From NCBI RefSeq assembly GCF_900109665.1, contig NZ_FOAO01000015.1, positions 62,001-126,000 of the forward strand: a stretch of DNA of 64,000 bases. Direction: 5' to 3'. Positions within the stretch are counted from its first letter, which is position 1. The number at the start of each line of letters is the position of its first letter. The stretch is from Blastococcus sp. DSM 46786 (GTDB lineage Bacteria > Actinomycetota > Actinomycetes > Mycobacteriales > Geodermatophilaceae). Position numbers and translations under genes: made by a program. Shown here in pieces: positions 1 through 8,300 of this stretch. The notes below the pieces were generated by a model. That model was not told where the DNA came from. It made no database searches and saw only the letters and a program-made list of their open reading frames with translations.

Positions 1-1
1 G

Positions 2-463
2 GCGGTCACCGCCCGCGACCAGCGCCGGTTCTGGGTGCGCAACTGGTGGCAGGTCGTCTTCCTGGCGGTGCCGTTCCTGCGGTTCGCCCGCGCCCTGGCC
101 CTGCTGCGCGCGGCGCGCGTCGGGGGCGTCGTGTCGGCGGCGGTCCGCGGTTCGCGGTCGGCCGGGCGCCTGCTCAGCGGCCGCATCGGCTGGCTCGGCG
201 CGGTGACGGTCGTGGTGGTGCTGGCGACCAGCCAGCTGCTGTACGTGCTCGGCGCCTACGACTCCTACGGCACCGCGCTCTACGACGCCGCCCTGGCCAC
301 GATCAGCGGGCAGCCCCTCACGGCCGACGGGGGCCTGGCCCGCGTGCTCGACATCGCCCTGGCCACCTACTCGGTGGCGGTGTTCGCCACCCTGGCGGGT
401 GCGCTCGGCGCGTTCTTCCTGGAGCGGCGCACGGACGACGACCCCGCCGCGCGGGAGGCCTGA
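2..463 (+). CDS. Degenerate voltage-gated-channel-like membrane protein, 3' part only
   Basis: The reading frame is open from the first bases of the window, so the start lies outside; 153 residues to the TGA at 461-463 are visible. An S4-like helix with spaced arginines (FLRFARALALLRAARVGG) comes first. Two more hydrophobic segments follow, the last near LDIALATYSVAVFATLAG. A K+ selectivity filter (TVGYG) is absent; the equivalent stretch reads ATISGQPLTADGG. The layout is that of the ion-transport superfamily with a lost or altered pore, so conduction is doubtful. The gene at 24212-24844 has the same voltage-sensor-without-filter design. Family level is fairly secure; function is unknown. 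Confidence 0.6.
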   Translation, partial: AVTARDQRRFWVRNWWQVVFLAVPFLRFARALALLRAARVGGVVSAAVRGSRSAGRLLSGRIGWLGAVTVVVVLATSQLLYVLGAYDSYGTALYDAALATISGQPLTADGGLARVLDIALATYSVAVFATLAGALGAFFLERRTDDDPAAREA

Positions 464-480
464 CCTCCGGGGGCGGGAAC

Positions 481-518
481 GCCGAGTGCCCCGCCGGCGG
501 ACCGGCGGGGCACTCGGC
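481..518. terminator. Bidirectional hairpin terminator
   Basis: A perfect 17-bp inverted repeat (481-497 against 502-518) with a 4-base loop (CGGA) sits between two convergent stop codons, at 463 and 531. The stem GCCGAGTGCCCCGCCGG is very stable. No U tract is seen, which is usual in high-GC actinobacteria. Confidence 0.8.
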
Positions 519-530
519 GGAGCAGAGGGA

Positions 531-1124
531 TCAGACCGGCTCGGCGCAGTAGACCGTGCCGGGCTCGGCCTCGTCGGCACCCACCCAGATGGCGCCGACG
601 GCGGACGCGAAGTCGAGGCAGACGTCCTGCTCCAGGAAGTCCGCGTAGTTCAGCTCCTGCTCGTCGATCCCGACGATGCGGGCCTCCGCCTCGGCGGCCT
701 CGCACTCGACGGTCTCGACCTCCTCGCCATCGAGGTTGGCCACGCAGTCGCCGACCTCGGGCTCGCCGCCGCCGAGCATGCTGAACAGCAGGCCGACGGC
801 GACGAGGGCGACCAGGACGCCGCCCACGGCGAGCAGGACCTTCTTGGCCGGGCTGCCCTTCTCCTCCGGCTGGCCCCACGGCGTCGCGCCGCCCTGCGGC
901 GGCACCCACCCGCCGGCGGGCTGACCCGGCTGACCCGGCTGGTCGGGCTGACCGGCCTGGTCGAAGGGCTGGTACGGCTGACCCGGCTGCGCGGGCTGGC
1001 CGTACGGACCCGGCTGACCGTACTGACCCGGCTGGCCCGGCTGGCCCGGCTGGCCGAACGGGCCGGGCTGGCCCGGCTGCTGGCCGGACGGGTTCTGGTC
1101 CGGGCCGTTCCCGGGGTGGCTCAT
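531..1124 (-). CDS. LppU/SCO3897-like membrane-anchored protein with Gly-Gln-Pro repeats
   Basis: 197 residues. Residues 1-90 are a low-complexity GQPGQP-type tail, probably cytoplasmic. Residues 95-117 form one membrane helix (KKVLLAVGGVLVALVAVGLL). The rest is an extracytoplasmic domain that begins VGDCV and carries four cysteines (about 127, 141, 169, 193), enough for two disulfides. This is the arrangement of the actinobacterial LppU/SCO3897 family, whose biochemical role is not established. The ATG at 1124 is chosen because AGGAG lies 5 bases upstream; a longer reading from 1142 would bury that site. It is monocistronic and converges on the terminator at 481-518. Confidence 0.7.
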   Translation of the reverse strand: MSHPGNGPDQNPSGQQPGQPGPFGQPGQPGQPGQYGQPGPYGQPAQPGQPYQPFDQAGQPDQPGQPGQPAGGWVPPQGGATPWGQPEEKGSPAKKVLLAVGGVLVALVAVGLLFSMLGGGEPEVGDCVANLDGEEVETVECEAAEAEARIVGIDEQELNYADFLEQDVCLDFASAVGAIWVGADEAEPGTVYCAEPV

Positions 1125-1280
1125 GGGTGCTCCTGAGATCACTGGACGTGGTGCGTACCCGGGGATCCTTGCTCATGGCGTGGCACCGGTGGCCACGCGG
1201 GACGACCCTCTGCCTCGGAGGGGTCACGAGGCGCGCCGCGCACCCCACCCGCCCCAGCCGTCCCGGGCTCCGGGGCGTGC

Positions 1281-1385
1281 GCCCGCACCCGCGGGGAGCA
1301 CCTCACGGTGTGCGAGGCCGAGGTGGAACAGGAGGGCGAGGCCCTGGTGTTCGCCGTGGCGACGTTCGCCCTGTTCGAGCGCTGA
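1281..1385 (+). pseudogene. Possible remnant of a PaaI-type hotdog thioesterase C terminus
   Basis: Reading frame 3 here encodes RTRGEHLTVCEAEVEQEGEA followed by LVFAVATFALFER and a TGA at 1383-1385. This resembles the last two strands of PaaI/hotdog thioesterases (hydrophobic, acidic-turn, ATFALF end). Upstream in the same frame there is no start codon and no recognisable HGG-type helix, only low-complexity sequence up to the divergent gene at 1124. I infer a decayed 3' fragment; chance resemblance cannot be excluded. Confidence 0.35.
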
Positions 1386-1397
1386 GCCGGCGGGGTC

Positions 1398-1634
1398 TCA
1401 GCGGAAGGCGGGGACCGGCACCTCGAGGACGACGGCGGTCGCCGCGCCCTCGTTGTCGAGGATCTCCTCGTCGTCGCCGGTGCTGCCCAGGGAGATGACC
1501 AGCATGTAGGTGAAGATCCCCAGGATCACCAGCAGGATGCCCAGCGGGATCAGCACGCGACCGAGCCGCCTGCCCTTCGGGGTGCCCTCCCCCTCGCTCC
1601 GGTCGCGGTCACCCTGCGGGTGGGGCTGCGCCAT
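1398..1634 (-). CDS. Small single-pass membrane protein, unknown
   Basis: 78 residues. A charged N-terminal tail (residues 1-24, rich in R, D, E and G) precedes one membrane helix at 26-48 (VLIPLGILLVILGIFTYML) and a short acidic outer tail. ATG at 1634 is supported by GGAGGAA 5 bases upstream. It stands alone, back to back with the DUF427 gene at 1765. I do not recognise a family. The design is common among actinobacterial small membrane proteins without known function. Confidence 0.6.
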   Translation of the reverse strand: MAQPHPQGDRDRSEGEGTPKGRRLGRVLIPLGILLVILGIFTYMLVISLGSTGDDEEILDNEGAATAVVLEVPVPAFR

Positions 1635-1764
1635 CGGGTTCCTCCTGCGGTCCGGGATCGGCGGGGTGACCGGACGGCCACCCCCTCCTCCATGCCCACG
1701 CCGCCGCGCGTCACGCCCCACATCGCGACCGGCGCCGCGGCCGCGGGCGGAGGACCATCGGGGC

Positions 1765-2046
1765 ATGACCACCGCTACCTGGAACGGCGTCGTCATCGCC
1801 GAGTCCGACGACATCGTCACCGTCGAGGGCAACGCCTACTTCCCCCGCGACTCGGTCCGGGACGACGTGCTGCGCCCCTCGGAGAAGCACACCGTCTGCT
1901 CCTGGAAGGGCACCGCCTCCTACGTCACCCTCGAGGTCGACGGGCAGCAGAACCCGGACGCCGCCTGGTACTACCCGGAGCCCGAGGACGCCGCGCGGGA
2001 GATCACCGACCGGGTGGCCTTCTGGCGGGGCGTCGAGGTGCGCTGA
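1765..2046 (+). CDS. DUF427 domain protein
   Basis: 93 residues covering one complete DUF427 domain: MTTATWNGVVIAESDD at the N terminus, then GNAYFPRDSV, a CSWKGTASY core and DAAWYYPEP. These are hallmark segments of this small beta-rich family, and the length matches. The function of the family is not established. The ATG at 1765 is the natural family start; upstream in-frame sequence is low-complexity. It is monocistronic and converges with the gene ending at 2074. Confidence 0.85.
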   Translation: MTTATWNGVVIAESDDIVTVEGNAYFPRDSVRDDVLRPSEKHTVCSWKGTASYVTLEVDGQQNPDAAWYYPEPEDAAREITDRVAFWRGVEVR

Positions 2047-2073
2047 CCCCGGTGCGCCGGCAGCCGCTCCGGC

Positions 2074-2490
2074 TCAGCGGCCGGGGCGGGTGCCGGCGAG
2101 CTCGCGGGCGCGCTCGGCGGCCTCGGACTCGAGCTGCCGCTCGATCGACTCGGTGAAGGAGTCCCACGCCTGCTGCGGGGAGACGCCCAGCGCGGCGGCG
2201 ATCTGCTCCCACTCCGCCCCGCCGCGCAGCGCGGCGCGGATCCCGACCAGCTGGCTGTCGTGGGCGCGGCGCGAGACGACCTCGCCGAGGGCGAGCAGCT
2301 CCAGCGCCTCGTCGACGTCCAGCTGGGTCCCGGTGTCGCGCATGGACGCCGACCAGTCGTCGGCGTCGGCGTCGTCGCGGACGACGTTCAGCGCGGTGTC
2401 GCCGTTGTCGCGGCGGCTGAGGAAGTCCAGCCGCGTCGCGGCCGTCGTCAGCGAGAACTCCGCCTCGAGGGCCTCGGGTGTGATGCTCAT
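2074..2490 (-). CDS. Hypothetical helix-turn-helix-like protein
   Basis: 138 residues, mostly alpha-helical by composition. The C-terminal half contains a helix-turn-helix-like stretch (AEWEQIAAALGVSPQQAWDS, about residues 92-111), followed by a charged helix ending in TRPGR. The N-terminal half (SITPEALEAEFSLTTAATRL) has no match I recognise. The ATG at 2490 has a GGGGAAG stretch about 9 bases upstream. It could be a small DNA-binding protein, but that rests only on the HTH-like segment. It lies downstream of the ferritin-like gene, separated from it by a strong terminator, so it probably has its own promoter. Confidence 0.55.
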   Translation of the reverse strand: MSITPEALEAEFSLTTAATRLDFLSRRDNGDTALNVVRDDADADDWSASMRDTGTQLDVDEALELLALGEVVSRRAHDSQLVGIRAALRGGAEWEQIAAALGVSPQQAWDSFTESIERQLESEAAERARELAGTRPGR

Positions 2491-2550
2491 GGGTGCAGGC
2501 TTCCCCTTCGTCGTCGGCGTGCCAAACCCGGGCGGCACGCGATCTGGCGC

Positions 2551-2595
2551 ACGCGGAGGGCCCGCACCCCCCGTGGGGATGCGGGCCCTCCGCGT
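2551..2595 (-). terminator. Hairpin terminator of the ferritin-like gene
   Basis: ACGCGGAGGGCCCGCACCCC (2551-2570) pairs with 2575-2595 across a CCGT loop, with one bulged base. It lies directly after the stop of the minus-strand gene at 2630-3604 and before the start of the next minus-strand gene. Confidence 0.75.
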
Positions 2596-2629
2596 ACCGG
2601 GCCCCGTCCGAGGCGGACGGGGCCGCGCC

Positions 2630-3604
2630 TCACTTGCTGACGCCCACGGCCTCCTTGGCCAGGGCGGCCAGCTGGGTCTGCGCGGCGCTGGCCACGTTGG
2701 ACCGGTTCTTGTGGGTCTCCTCGTAGCGGATGACCACGTTGATGTCGTGCGGCGTCTTCAGCTGCTTGATCGCCTTGACCGCGTCCTGCACGGACATCGA
2801 GTCGTAGCCCTTGATCGGCAGCTCGTCGGCGGTGACGTCGCCGAGCTCCTCGCGGGCGGCCCGGGCCGCCTGCGCGGCGTCGTCGTTCCCCTCGCGCTGG
2901 GCGATCTGCTCGGCGCGGCGCAGCGAGGCGGCGCGGCCGACGGTCAGGGTCTCGCGGACGGCGCCGGTGAACGCGGACGCGCGGTCACCCACCGCGGAGA
3001 ACCGGTCGGAGGTCTCCTCGCCGGCGTGGCGCACCGTGTCGACGGCGTTGTTCACCGTGTTGGCCCAGAAGCGCACGGGGGCGTTGACCGCGCGGGCGAC
3101 GCCACCGGCCACCTTCTGCACCGGGGTGGGCTGGAGTGCGGCGGGGCCGCCCAGGGCTTCCTCGGCGAGGACGACGGTCAGCCACTCGACGGTCGCGCTG
3201 TGCGCCTCGACCAGCTTCTCGGCGAGGCGCCGGGTCTGCGTCTCACCGGCGGTCTCGGCGAGCACCTTGAGGTAGGTGGCGCGGTCGAGCAGCTGGTGCT
3301 CCAGCTGGAGGTCCTGCAGCAGGGCCTCCTCGACCGAGGTGGTCTGCTCGAACGTGGCCTTGAGGACGGCGGAGAGGCGGCCGACGACCGGCGTCACGAC
3401 GTCCGGGACGCCGCCGAGGGCGCGCAGCTGCTCGGTGATCTCCAGCGAGCGGGCCGCGGCGTTGTCGGCGTTCTGGGTGAGCTCGCGGCGCACGGCGTCG
3501 GTGCGGGCCTGGCTGATGCGGGTGCGCGCGATCTGCTCCTCGGTCTGCGTGAGCAGGACGAGGGCGCGCAACTGGTTGATCATCTTGGCGTTGTTGTCGG
3601 TCAT
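2630..3604 (-). CDS. Ferritin-like helical protein with C-terminal LPIxxYD-type domain
   Basis: 324 residues, almost entirely helical. Residues 1-150 look like a ferritin/DUF892-type bundle (LVLLTQTEEQIARTRISQAR; EALLQDLQLEHQLLDRATYL). A middle region resembles amphipathic lipid-surface proteins (VARAVNAPVRFWANTVNNAV). The last 65 residues (ELPIKGYDSMSVQDAVKAI, then VIRYEETHKNRSNVASA) match a small domain common at the C terminus of actinobacterial membrane- or lipid-droplet-associated proteins. ATG at 3604 is preceded by GGAG about 11 bases upstream. No complete di-iron set is obvious, so catalytic activity is not claimed. An imperfect palindrome at 3671-3699 lies in its promoter region. Confidence 0.6.
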   Translation of the reverse strand: MTDNNAKMINQLRALVLLTQTEEQIARTRISQARTDAVRRELTQNADNAAARSLEITEQLRALGGVPDVVTPVVGRLSAVLKATFEQTTSVEEALLQDLQLEHQLLDRATYLKVLAETAGETQTRRLAEKLVEAHSATVEWLTVVLAEEALGGPAALQPTPVQKVAGGVARAVNAPVRFWANTVNNAVDTVRHAGEETSDRFSAVGDRASAFTGAVRETLTVGRAASLRRAEQIAQREGNDDAAQAARAAREELGDVTADELPIKGYDSMSVQDAVKAIKQLKTPHDINVVIRYEETHKNRSNVASAAQTQLAALAKEAVGVSK

Positions 3605-3670
3605 GGTGGGACACAGCTCCAGGGTTCGGGGATGACCTGACGGTTCTGTGTGTGCCCCGGATCCCCGGCG

Positions 3671-3699
3671 TGCTAACAACTGCAAGCGGATTGCTAGCA
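3671..3699. promoter_or_regulatory. Imperfect palindrome upstream of the ferritin-like gene
   Basis: TGCTAACAA at 3671-3679 and TTGCTAGCA at 3691-3699 form a 9-bp inverted repeat with one mismatch and an 11-base spacer. It is conspicuously AT-rich compared with its surroundings and lies 67 bases upstream of the ATG at 3604. It is a candidate operator; the binding protein is unknown. Confidence 0.4.
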
Positions 3700-3792
3700 G
3701 TGAGCCTCGTCACCCGGTCGGGTGAACGACGCTCGGAAACGCATGCGGGCGCCGCCCCCCGGGAAGAGCGGCACCCGCGCGGACGGACCCGG

Positions 3793-4011
3793 TCAGCCGA
3801 CGCGGGCCTGCAGCCGCTCCCCGGCCGGCGCGCGCCGCTGCTGGACGTCGAAGCGCAGCACCGGTTGGGTCATGTCGTCGGTGACCTCGTAGGGCGGACG
3901 CGGGGCGAGGCGGACCGGGCGGGGCGGCAGCGACGACGGCGGCATCGTCCTGCCGCAGCCGACGCAGAAGCGGCCTCGCTGGTGCACGGCTCCGCAGTGC
4001 GCGCAGTTCAT
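3793..4011 (-). CDS. Zinc-ribbon protein, unknown role
   Basis: 72 residues. The N terminus has two CxxC knuckles, MNCAHCG and FCVGCGR, spaced 10 residues apart, forming a four-cysteine zinc ribbon at residues 3-19. The remainder is proline- and arginine-rich and has no recognisable fold. ATG at 4011 has a strong GAGGAG 5 bases upstream, which supports a real gene despite its size. Small zinc ribbons of this kind often mediate protein or nucleic-acid contacts, but no partner is indicated here. Confidence 0.65.
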   Translation of the reverse strand: MNCAHCGAVHQRGRFCVGCGRTMPPSSLPPRPVRLAPRPPYEVTDDMTQPVLRFDVQQRRAPAGERLQARVG

Positions 4012-4207
4012 GACGTCTCCTCGGGGTCGGTACCGGCACGGACAGGCGGACCCTCGCAGCCGGCACGCCCCGGCGTCAGCCCGATCTGACGGGTGGGACG
4101 AGCCGTTACCCGAAAGTCATGAACGGCCCGGTTCCGCAAAGTCCGGCCAGCGGCCGGCCGACCGCGCGACCGCCCCGCCCAGCTCGAGCGGCGGTTCGCC
4201 GGCTCCT

Positions 4208-4266
4208 GACGGTGTGCGCGGACGCGCAGTTCCCGGCCCAGAAATCGCGCATCCGTGCACACCGTC
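4208..4266 (-). terminator. Hairpin terminator of the enoyl-CoA hydratase gene
   Basis: GACGGTGTGCGCGGACGCGC (4208-4227) pairs with 4247-4266 at 18 of 20 positions, with a 19-base loop. It sits just past the stop codon at 4284 of the minus-strand gene. The rest of 4012-4283 holds no gene I can support. Confidence 0.6.
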
Positions 4267-4283
4267 GGCGCCCTCGCCTGCTT

Positions 4284-5075
4284 TCAGCGGCCGGTCCAGC
4301 GCGGCGCCCGCTTCTCCAGCCGGGCCGCGATGCCCTCCTTGCGGTCCTCGCTGAGGTAGGGGTTGGGCCCGACGTCGAGCCGCAGCCCCTGCCAGAGCGG
4401 CAGCTCCAGGGCCTTGACCGCGGTCTCCTTCATCCGGCGGACCGAGATCGGGGCGTTGGCGGCGATCCGGTCGGCGAGCTCCAGGGCGGTGGGCAGCACC
4501 CGGTCGGGCTCGACCAGCCGGTTGACCAGACCCCAGCGCTGCGCCTCGGTGGCGTCGATCGGGTCGCCGGTGAAGAGCATCTCCAGCGCGATCCCGACCG
4601 GGATCCGCTTGGGCAGCACCACCGAGCCGAAGTTGGCCCCCATGCCGATCGCGGCCTCCGGCAGGGCGAAGCGCACCGCCGGCGAGGCGATCCGCAGGTC
4701 GCAGGCGAGCGCCAGCTCGAAGCCACCCGCCACTGCCGGGCCGTTGAGGGCGGCGAGCACCGGCACCGGCGTCTCGGTGACGACCTCGAACAGCGACCGC
4801 ACGGGCCGGCTCATCGGCGGCCGGAACCGCTCGCCCCGCTCGTCCGCGGCGCGGATCTCCTTGAGGTCGAGACCGGCGCAGAAGGCCGGCCCCGTACCGG
4901 TGAGGACGACCGCGCGCACGCCGTCCTCGACCACCCGGAGGAGCTCCTCCACGAGGTCGGCCTGCACCTCGGTGGAGAGGGCGTTGCGCCGCTCGGGCCG
5001 GTCGAGGGTGAGCACGCGGACGTGCCCGCGCTCCTCGACCAGCAGCCCGGAGTCGTGCCGTCGCATGGCGTCCAT
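4284..5075 (-). CDS. Enoyl-CoA hydratase/isomerase family protein
   Basis: 263 residues, the usual crotonase length. Family features in order: VLTLDRPERRNALS near residue 20, the first oxyanion-hole segment FCAGLDLKEI near 66, the second oxyanion segment NGPAVAGGFELALACDLRIA near 111, and ALPEAAIGMGANFGSVVLPK near 138. The C-terminal helices SVRRMKETAVKAL and DRKEGIAARLEKRAPRW are typical. A glutamate follows in the AIGMGANFG segment's place (usually GLxPxxGG), so whether it is a hydratase or another crotonase activity is open. ATG at 5075 is preceded by GGGGGAGG at 9 bases. It probably acts on cytosolic acyl-CoA thioesters in fatty-acid or aromatic degradation. Confidence 0.85.
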   Translation of the reverse strand: MDAMRRHDSGLLVEERGHVRVLTLDRPERRNALSTEVQADLVEELLRVVEDGVRAVVLTGTGPAFCAGLDLKEIRAADERGERFRPPMSRPVRSLFEVVTETPVPVLAALNGPAVAGGFELALACDLRIASPAVRFALPEAAIGMGANFGSVVLPKRIPVGIALEMLFTGDPIDATEAQRWGLVNRLVEPDRVLPTALELADRIAANAPISVRRMKETAVKALELPLWQGLRLDVGPNPYLSEDRKEGIAARLEKRAPRWTGR

Positions 5076-5140
5076 GACGGGCAACCTCCCCCGCCGTGCC
5101 ACCACTCGGCAACCCGGGTGTCGGCACCTCTCCGTCGGCG

Positions 5141-5176
5141 CTCTGCCTCTGAGTGCAGGAACACTCAGAGGCAGAG
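5141..5176. repeat. Dispersed palindrome, copy 1
   Basis: CTCTGCCTCTGAGTG (5141-5155) and its exact reverse complement (5162-5176) flank CAGGAA. A near-identical palindrome occurs at 12059-12095. Both are intergenic. The stretch 5177-5352 holds nothing else I can name beyond the probable promoter of the helicase gene. Confidence 0.6.
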
Positions 5177-5352
5177 GATCCGCATGTCCCTGCCCACGGG
5201 CCGCGCGCCATCGGCAGGACCGCCCCGGACCGGAACCGTCGGCGGGCCCCGGATCAGTGATCCCCGGCAACGTTCGGGCTCTCCCGTCACATCCGCCCCT
5301 CCCGTCGGGGACCATGGGCGGACCAGTCCGTCCGACCCGGTAGACAGGTGAC

Positions 5353-8300
5353 ATGGAGAGCCCTGCCGACATCCAGCTCGGTGATGTCGTCGCGCCGCCG
5401 ACGGTGGTCTCCATCGAGCTGACCTCCACCCCGGTGCTCAGCTACGCGCTGGCCCACAACCGCATCCCGGTCGTGTCGCGCCTGGCGCTCACCTCCGGGC
5501 ACACGCTGCGCGGGGCGACCGTGCGGTTGGCGGTGCGCGACGCCGAGGGCCCCATCGCGCAGGCGGTGGAGCTGCTCGCCGACGTCGACGGCGGCCGCAC
5601 CACCGTGCTCACCGGCATCGGGCTGGTCATGGACCCGGCGGCGATGCTGCACGTCGAGGAGCAGCGCCCCGGCGTGGTCGACGTCGAGCTGTGGCACGAC
5701 GACGTGCTCGTCGGCGAGGCCACCGCGCCGGTGCAGGTGCTCGCCGCCAACCAGTGGCTGGCCAGCCCGCTCCCCCTGGCGCTGGAGATGCTCGCCGCCC
5801 ACGTCATGCCCAACCACCCGGCGGTCACCGGGCTGGTCGCCGAGGCCGCCGGGCTGCTCGAGGAGCGGACCGGCAGCGGCGCCCTGGTCGGCTACGCGGC
5901 CACCGCCGAGCGGGTCGACGAGGTCGTCGCGGCGCTGGCCGAGGTCCTGCGCCGCCGCGGCGTGCGCCACTCCGAGCCGCCGCTGAGCTGGGCCGACCTC
6001 GGTCAGCAGGTGCGCTCGCCCGGCGACGTCCTCACCTGGCGCGTCGCCACGCCCCTGGACGCCGTCGTCCTCCTCGCCGCCGCGCTGGAGCAGGCCGGCA
6101 TCCGGCCGCTGCTGTGGCTGGCCGAGGGCGCCGGCGGGGGCCGCGCCGGCGGGGCGCACGCCTTCCTCGGCTTCTGGCGGGAGGAGCGCAGCTCCGAGTC
6201 CGCCGCCACGACTGACGCCGCGCCGCTGGCCAACCTGGTCGACCTCGGCCTGATCGGCCTGGTCGAGACCACGCTCCTCACCGGCGGGGGCGAGCCCGTC
6301 GCCGACCTGCACACCCCGGCCCACGAGCGCTGGCTGGCCGGCGAGCTCGACCGCGTCCTCGGCGTCACCGACGTCCACCGCGCCCGGCGCGACGGCATCC
6401 TGCCGCTGCCGGCGCGCGCCCGTACGCCGGAGGGCCTGCTGCAGGTCGTCGAGTACCGGCCGGCCGAGCACGGCGCCCCCGCGCTCCCCGCCCCGCCCGC
6501 GAGCGCATCACCGCAGCGCCCCGAGGCCCCGCCCCGGGTGCAGCAGTGGAAGAACGCGCTGCTCGACCTGAGCCTGCGCAACCGGCTGATCAACTACACC
6601 GAGCGCGCCGGGCTGCCGCTGACCCTGCCCGCGACCGCGCTGCCGATCCTGGACAACTTCCTCCACGACGGCACCCCGATCACCCTCCTCCCCGGCGACC
6701 GGCTGGCCGCCGTCCAGACCGAGCGCGGTCTCACCGGCGCCGGGGAGCTGCCCGCCGAGCAGCTGACCGAGCTGCTCGTCGAGCGCCGCGAGGTGCACGC
6801 CGACGTCACCGAGGGCGGGTACCTGCCGCGGCTGCGCAACCTCGCCTACCGCGCGAAGACGGTGCAGGAGGAGACCGGCGCCAACAACCTGTACCTGGCG
6901 CTGGGCTCGCTGGTGTGGGAGCTGGACGGCCGGCCGCTGCGCTCGCCGCTGCTGCTGGTGCCCGTCGTGCTCGCGCCGGTGGGCCGCACCGGGTCCTACC
7001 GGTTGTCGCTGGACGAGTCCGGCGCGAGCACCCCGAACTACTGCCTGCTGGAGAAGCTGCGCCAGGTGCACGGCCTCGTGGTGCCCGCGCTCAGCGACAC
7101 CGCCGAGAGCACCCCCGACCTGGAGCGCGCGCTGGAGGCGGTCCGGGTGGGGCTGGTCGGCCACGGCCTGCCCTACCGGGTCGAGGCGACCGCGGACCTC
7201 GCGATCCTGCAGTTCGCCAAGTACCGGCTGTGGAAGGACCTGGACGAGCACTGGGGCGACTTCGCCGGCAACCCGCTGGTGCACCACCTCGTGCACGAGC
7301 CGACCGAGCCCTTCCTCGACCCGGCCCGCGACTCCGGCGCCCACGTCGACCTCGACGACCTGGCCGCCCGTCTGCCGGTACCCGCCGACGCCTCGCAGCT
7401 GCGCGCCGTCGCCGAGGCCTCCGCCGGCCGGACGTTCGTGCTGGAGGGCCCGCCCGGCACCGGCAAGTCGCAGACGATCACCAACCTGCTCACCCGCGCG
7501 GTCGCCGACGGCAAGCGGGTCCTCTTCGTCGCCGAGAAGCGCGCCGCGCTCGACGTCGTGGCCCGGCGGCTGGACGCCGTGGGCATGGGCATGTTCGCCC
7601 TCGACCTGCACGACAAGGGGTCCCGCGCCTCGATGGTGCGGGCGCAGATCCGGCTGGCGCTGGAGCACGCCGTCGCCGTCGACGAGCAGGGGCTGGCCGC
7701 CGACGGGGAGCGGCTGCGCTCGGCCCGCCGCCAGCTGGCCCGCTACGCCGACCGGCTGCACGCCGAGAACGCCGCCGGCCTGTCGCTCTACACGGCGCGC
7801 ACCGCTGAGCTGACCGCCGGCACCGACGTCCCGGCCCTCCCGGTGCCCAAGCCGTTCGTCGCGAACGCGCCGGCCGAGGTGCTCACCGCGGTCCGCCGGG
7901 CGCTGGCGCTGCTGCCCGACATCGCCGACCTCACCCGGCCCTCGCCGCGGCACCCGTGGGCGTTCGTCGACTCCCCGGAGATCGACCTGCCGGCGGCCCG
8001 CGAGGCGGCGGCGGAGGTGGACGCGGCCGTCCGGGAGGCCGCGGGCTTCCCCGAGCTCGGCGGCGTGCTGCGCCACGCCCGCACGCCCGAGGACCTCGAC
8101 GCGCTGGTCCACCTGCTCTCGGGCCCCCCGGTGGGCCTCGACGTGCTCGACGAGACCTTCAGCGGCCGCTGGACGACGGCGACGGGCGCGGTGCTCGGCG
8201 AGGTGGCCGCGTTCACGGCCTTCCGGCACCCCGGTCTCGACGTCGCCGAACCGGAGGTGCTCGGGCTGCCGCTGGCCGAGGTCTACGTGCGCGCGCAGAC

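Noticed and set aside
906-1090. Direct DNA repeats of the GGCTGACCCG type
   Set aside because: They are the coding sequence of the Gly-Gln-Pro tail of the LppU-like protein, not a separate repeat element.
4008-4262. Possible small gene on the minus strand between the zinc ribbon and the crotonase
   Set aside because: No ribosome-binding site, it crosses a terminator hairpin, and its composition is random-like.
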